Assembly: GCA_947474415.1 (NCBI GenBank)
Contig: CANJKD010000172.1
Coordinates: forward strand, 1-5,969
Direction: 5' to 3'
DNA length: 5,969 nucleotides
From: Burkholderiales bacterium
GTDB lineage: Bacteria > Pseudomonadota > Gammaproteobacteria > Burkholderiales > Burkholderiaceae_C
In this document: positions 5,338 to 5,969 of the stretch, piece by piece
Position numbering within the stretch: position 1 is the first letter of the stretch
Layout: every line of letters begins with the position of its first letter
Notes under the pieces: model-generated
Database searches by the model: none
Seen by the model: the letters and a program-made list of their open reading frames with translations, nothing else
What the model was told of the DNA's origin: nothing
Program-made: the position numbers and the translations under genes

Positions 5338-5969
5338 ATGGACATTCGTAAACTGCAACGCGCCATCGTCGATGGTCTGGAAGATGTAAAAGCCCAGAAC
5401 ATCGTCGTCTTCAACACGGAGCATCTGTCCTCCCTGTTCGAACGCGTGATCATCGCCTCGGGCACGAGCAACCGGCAGACAAAATCGCTCGCCTCCAGCG
5501 TGCGCGAGGCCGTCAAGGAAGCCGGCTATCCGGTGCCGCGCATGGAGGGCGAGACGAACGGCGAATGGATCATCGTCGACTGCGGCGCCGCCGTGGTGCA
5601 CGTGATGCAACCGACGATTCGCGACTACTACCATCTTGAAGAGATCTGGGGCGGCAAGTCGGTCAACATGAAGATCGACAGCTCGAAGCCGAAGCTGGTG
5701 AAGGCCTCCGAGCCGATCACTGCGGCGGCAGCCAAGCGGGCGGCGGGCGCGAAGACGGCGCCGGGCAAAGCCACCAAGGCCACCCCGACCACCAAGACCA
5801 CCAAGACCACCAAGACCGCAGACACCGTTGCCGCGAAGGCCCCGGCCAAGCGCGCTCCGGCGAAAAAGGCGGTTGCGGCGAAGACGAGCGCTGTACGCAA
5901 CGCCCCTGCAGGCAAGGTGGCCCCAGCGAGCAAGAAGGCGCCAGCGACGCGGGTCACGGCGCCCCGGTC
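5338..5969 (+). CDS. rsfS: Ribosomal silencing factor RsfS with long basic tail (3' end outside window)
   Basis: RsfS (YbeB/Iojap family) binds large-subunit protein uL14, blocks subunit joining and lowers translation when nutrients are short. The visible 210 codons begin with MDIRKLQRAIVDGLEDVKAQNIVV. The core then shows IIASGTSNRQTKSLASSVRE, EGETNGEWIIVDCGAAVVHVMQP (70-92, with W77, D81 and H88) and YYHLEEIWGG (97-106), which is where the E. coli protein of about 105 residues ends. Beyond that the frame continues as a low-complexity tail. Residues 122-210 contain 16 Lys, 5 Arg, 29 Ala and only 2 acidic residues, with motifs such as APAKRAPAKKA that resemble histone H1 tails. The tail may bind RNA or the ribosome, but this is inference. 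The ATG directly follows the nadD stop. No stop codon is reached by base 5969. Confidence 0.95.
   Translation, partial: MDIRKLQRAIVDGLEDVKAQNIVVFNTEHLSSLFERVIIASGTSNRQTKSLASSVREAVKEAGYPVPRMEGETNGEWIIVDCGAAVVHVMQPTIRDYYHLEEIWGGKSVNMKIDSSKPKLVKASEPITAAAAKRAAGAKTAPGKATKATPTTKTTKTTKTADTVAAKAPAKRAPAKKAVAAKTSAVRNAPAGKVAPASKKAPATRVTAPR
5788..5817 (+). repeat. Nine-base tandem repeat in the rsfS tail
   Basis: ACCACCAAG is repeated exactly three times (5788-5814) and followed by a further ACC. It encodes TTK three times. Exact identity at DNA level suggests recent slippage or expansion, so copy number may differ between strains. Confidence 0.8.

Larger units (their letters stand above)
1662..5969 (+). 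other. Probable operon yebC-purD-hemF-nadD-rsfS
   Basis: Five genes run the same way. The gaps are 13 bases (yebC-purD), 28 bases (purD-hemF), a 4-base overlap (hemF-nadD) and zero bases (nadD-rsfS). No terminator hairpin with a T run lies between them. The spacing supports one transcript starting in the divergent gap, although an internal promoter before rsfS is possible. In related bacteria rsfS is commonly followed by rlmH, which would lie beyond the right edge. Confidence 0.7.

Overview
The window is a GC-rich, tightly packed chromosomal segment whose gene content and order (yebC, purD, hemF, nadD, rsfS) suggest a betaproteobacterium of the order Burkholderiales, perhaps Comamonadaceae or a near relative. 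That placement rests on remembered gene order and protein style, not on a search. I see no tRNA, rRNA, IS element, CRISPR array, integrase or other sign of recent transfer.

Layout: bases 1-1560, minus strand, hold most of a HerA-like P-loop ATPase of the YjgR/DUF853 family; its last residues lie beyond the left edge. A 101-base gap (1561-1661) separates it from a divergent plus-strand cluster. The gap holds both ribosome binding sites, an AT-rich core that probably carries the promoters, and two inverted repeats. The plus-strand cluster is yebC (1662-2387), purD (2401-3711), hemF (3740-4687), nadD (4684-5337) and rsfS (5338 to beyond the right edge). Gaps run from 28 bases down to a 4-base overlap, so the five genes are very likely cotranscribed. 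No intrinsic terminator is visible.

The genes are housekeeping. YebC is a translation factor, and RsfS silences ribosomes by binding the large subunit. Between them lie one step each of purine synthesis (PurD), haem synthesis (HemF) and NAD synthesis (NadD). The cluster joins ribosome control to nucleotide and cofactor supply, but a direct functional link is inference.

I do not see a new multi-gene system. The most unusual features are at the gene junctions. The two short gaps (yebC-purD and purD-hemF) are each exactly bridged by a tiny open frame that starts on the upstream stop (ATGA) and stops on the downstream start (ATGA or TTGA). hemF and nadD both appear to start with TTG inside a TTGA overlap. 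Other points of interest are a GC-only hairpin just upstream of the yebC ribosome binding site, a 14-base perfect palindrome before hemF, a T8 run inside hemF, a repeat-built insertion in NadD, and a long histone-H1-like basic tail on RsfS.
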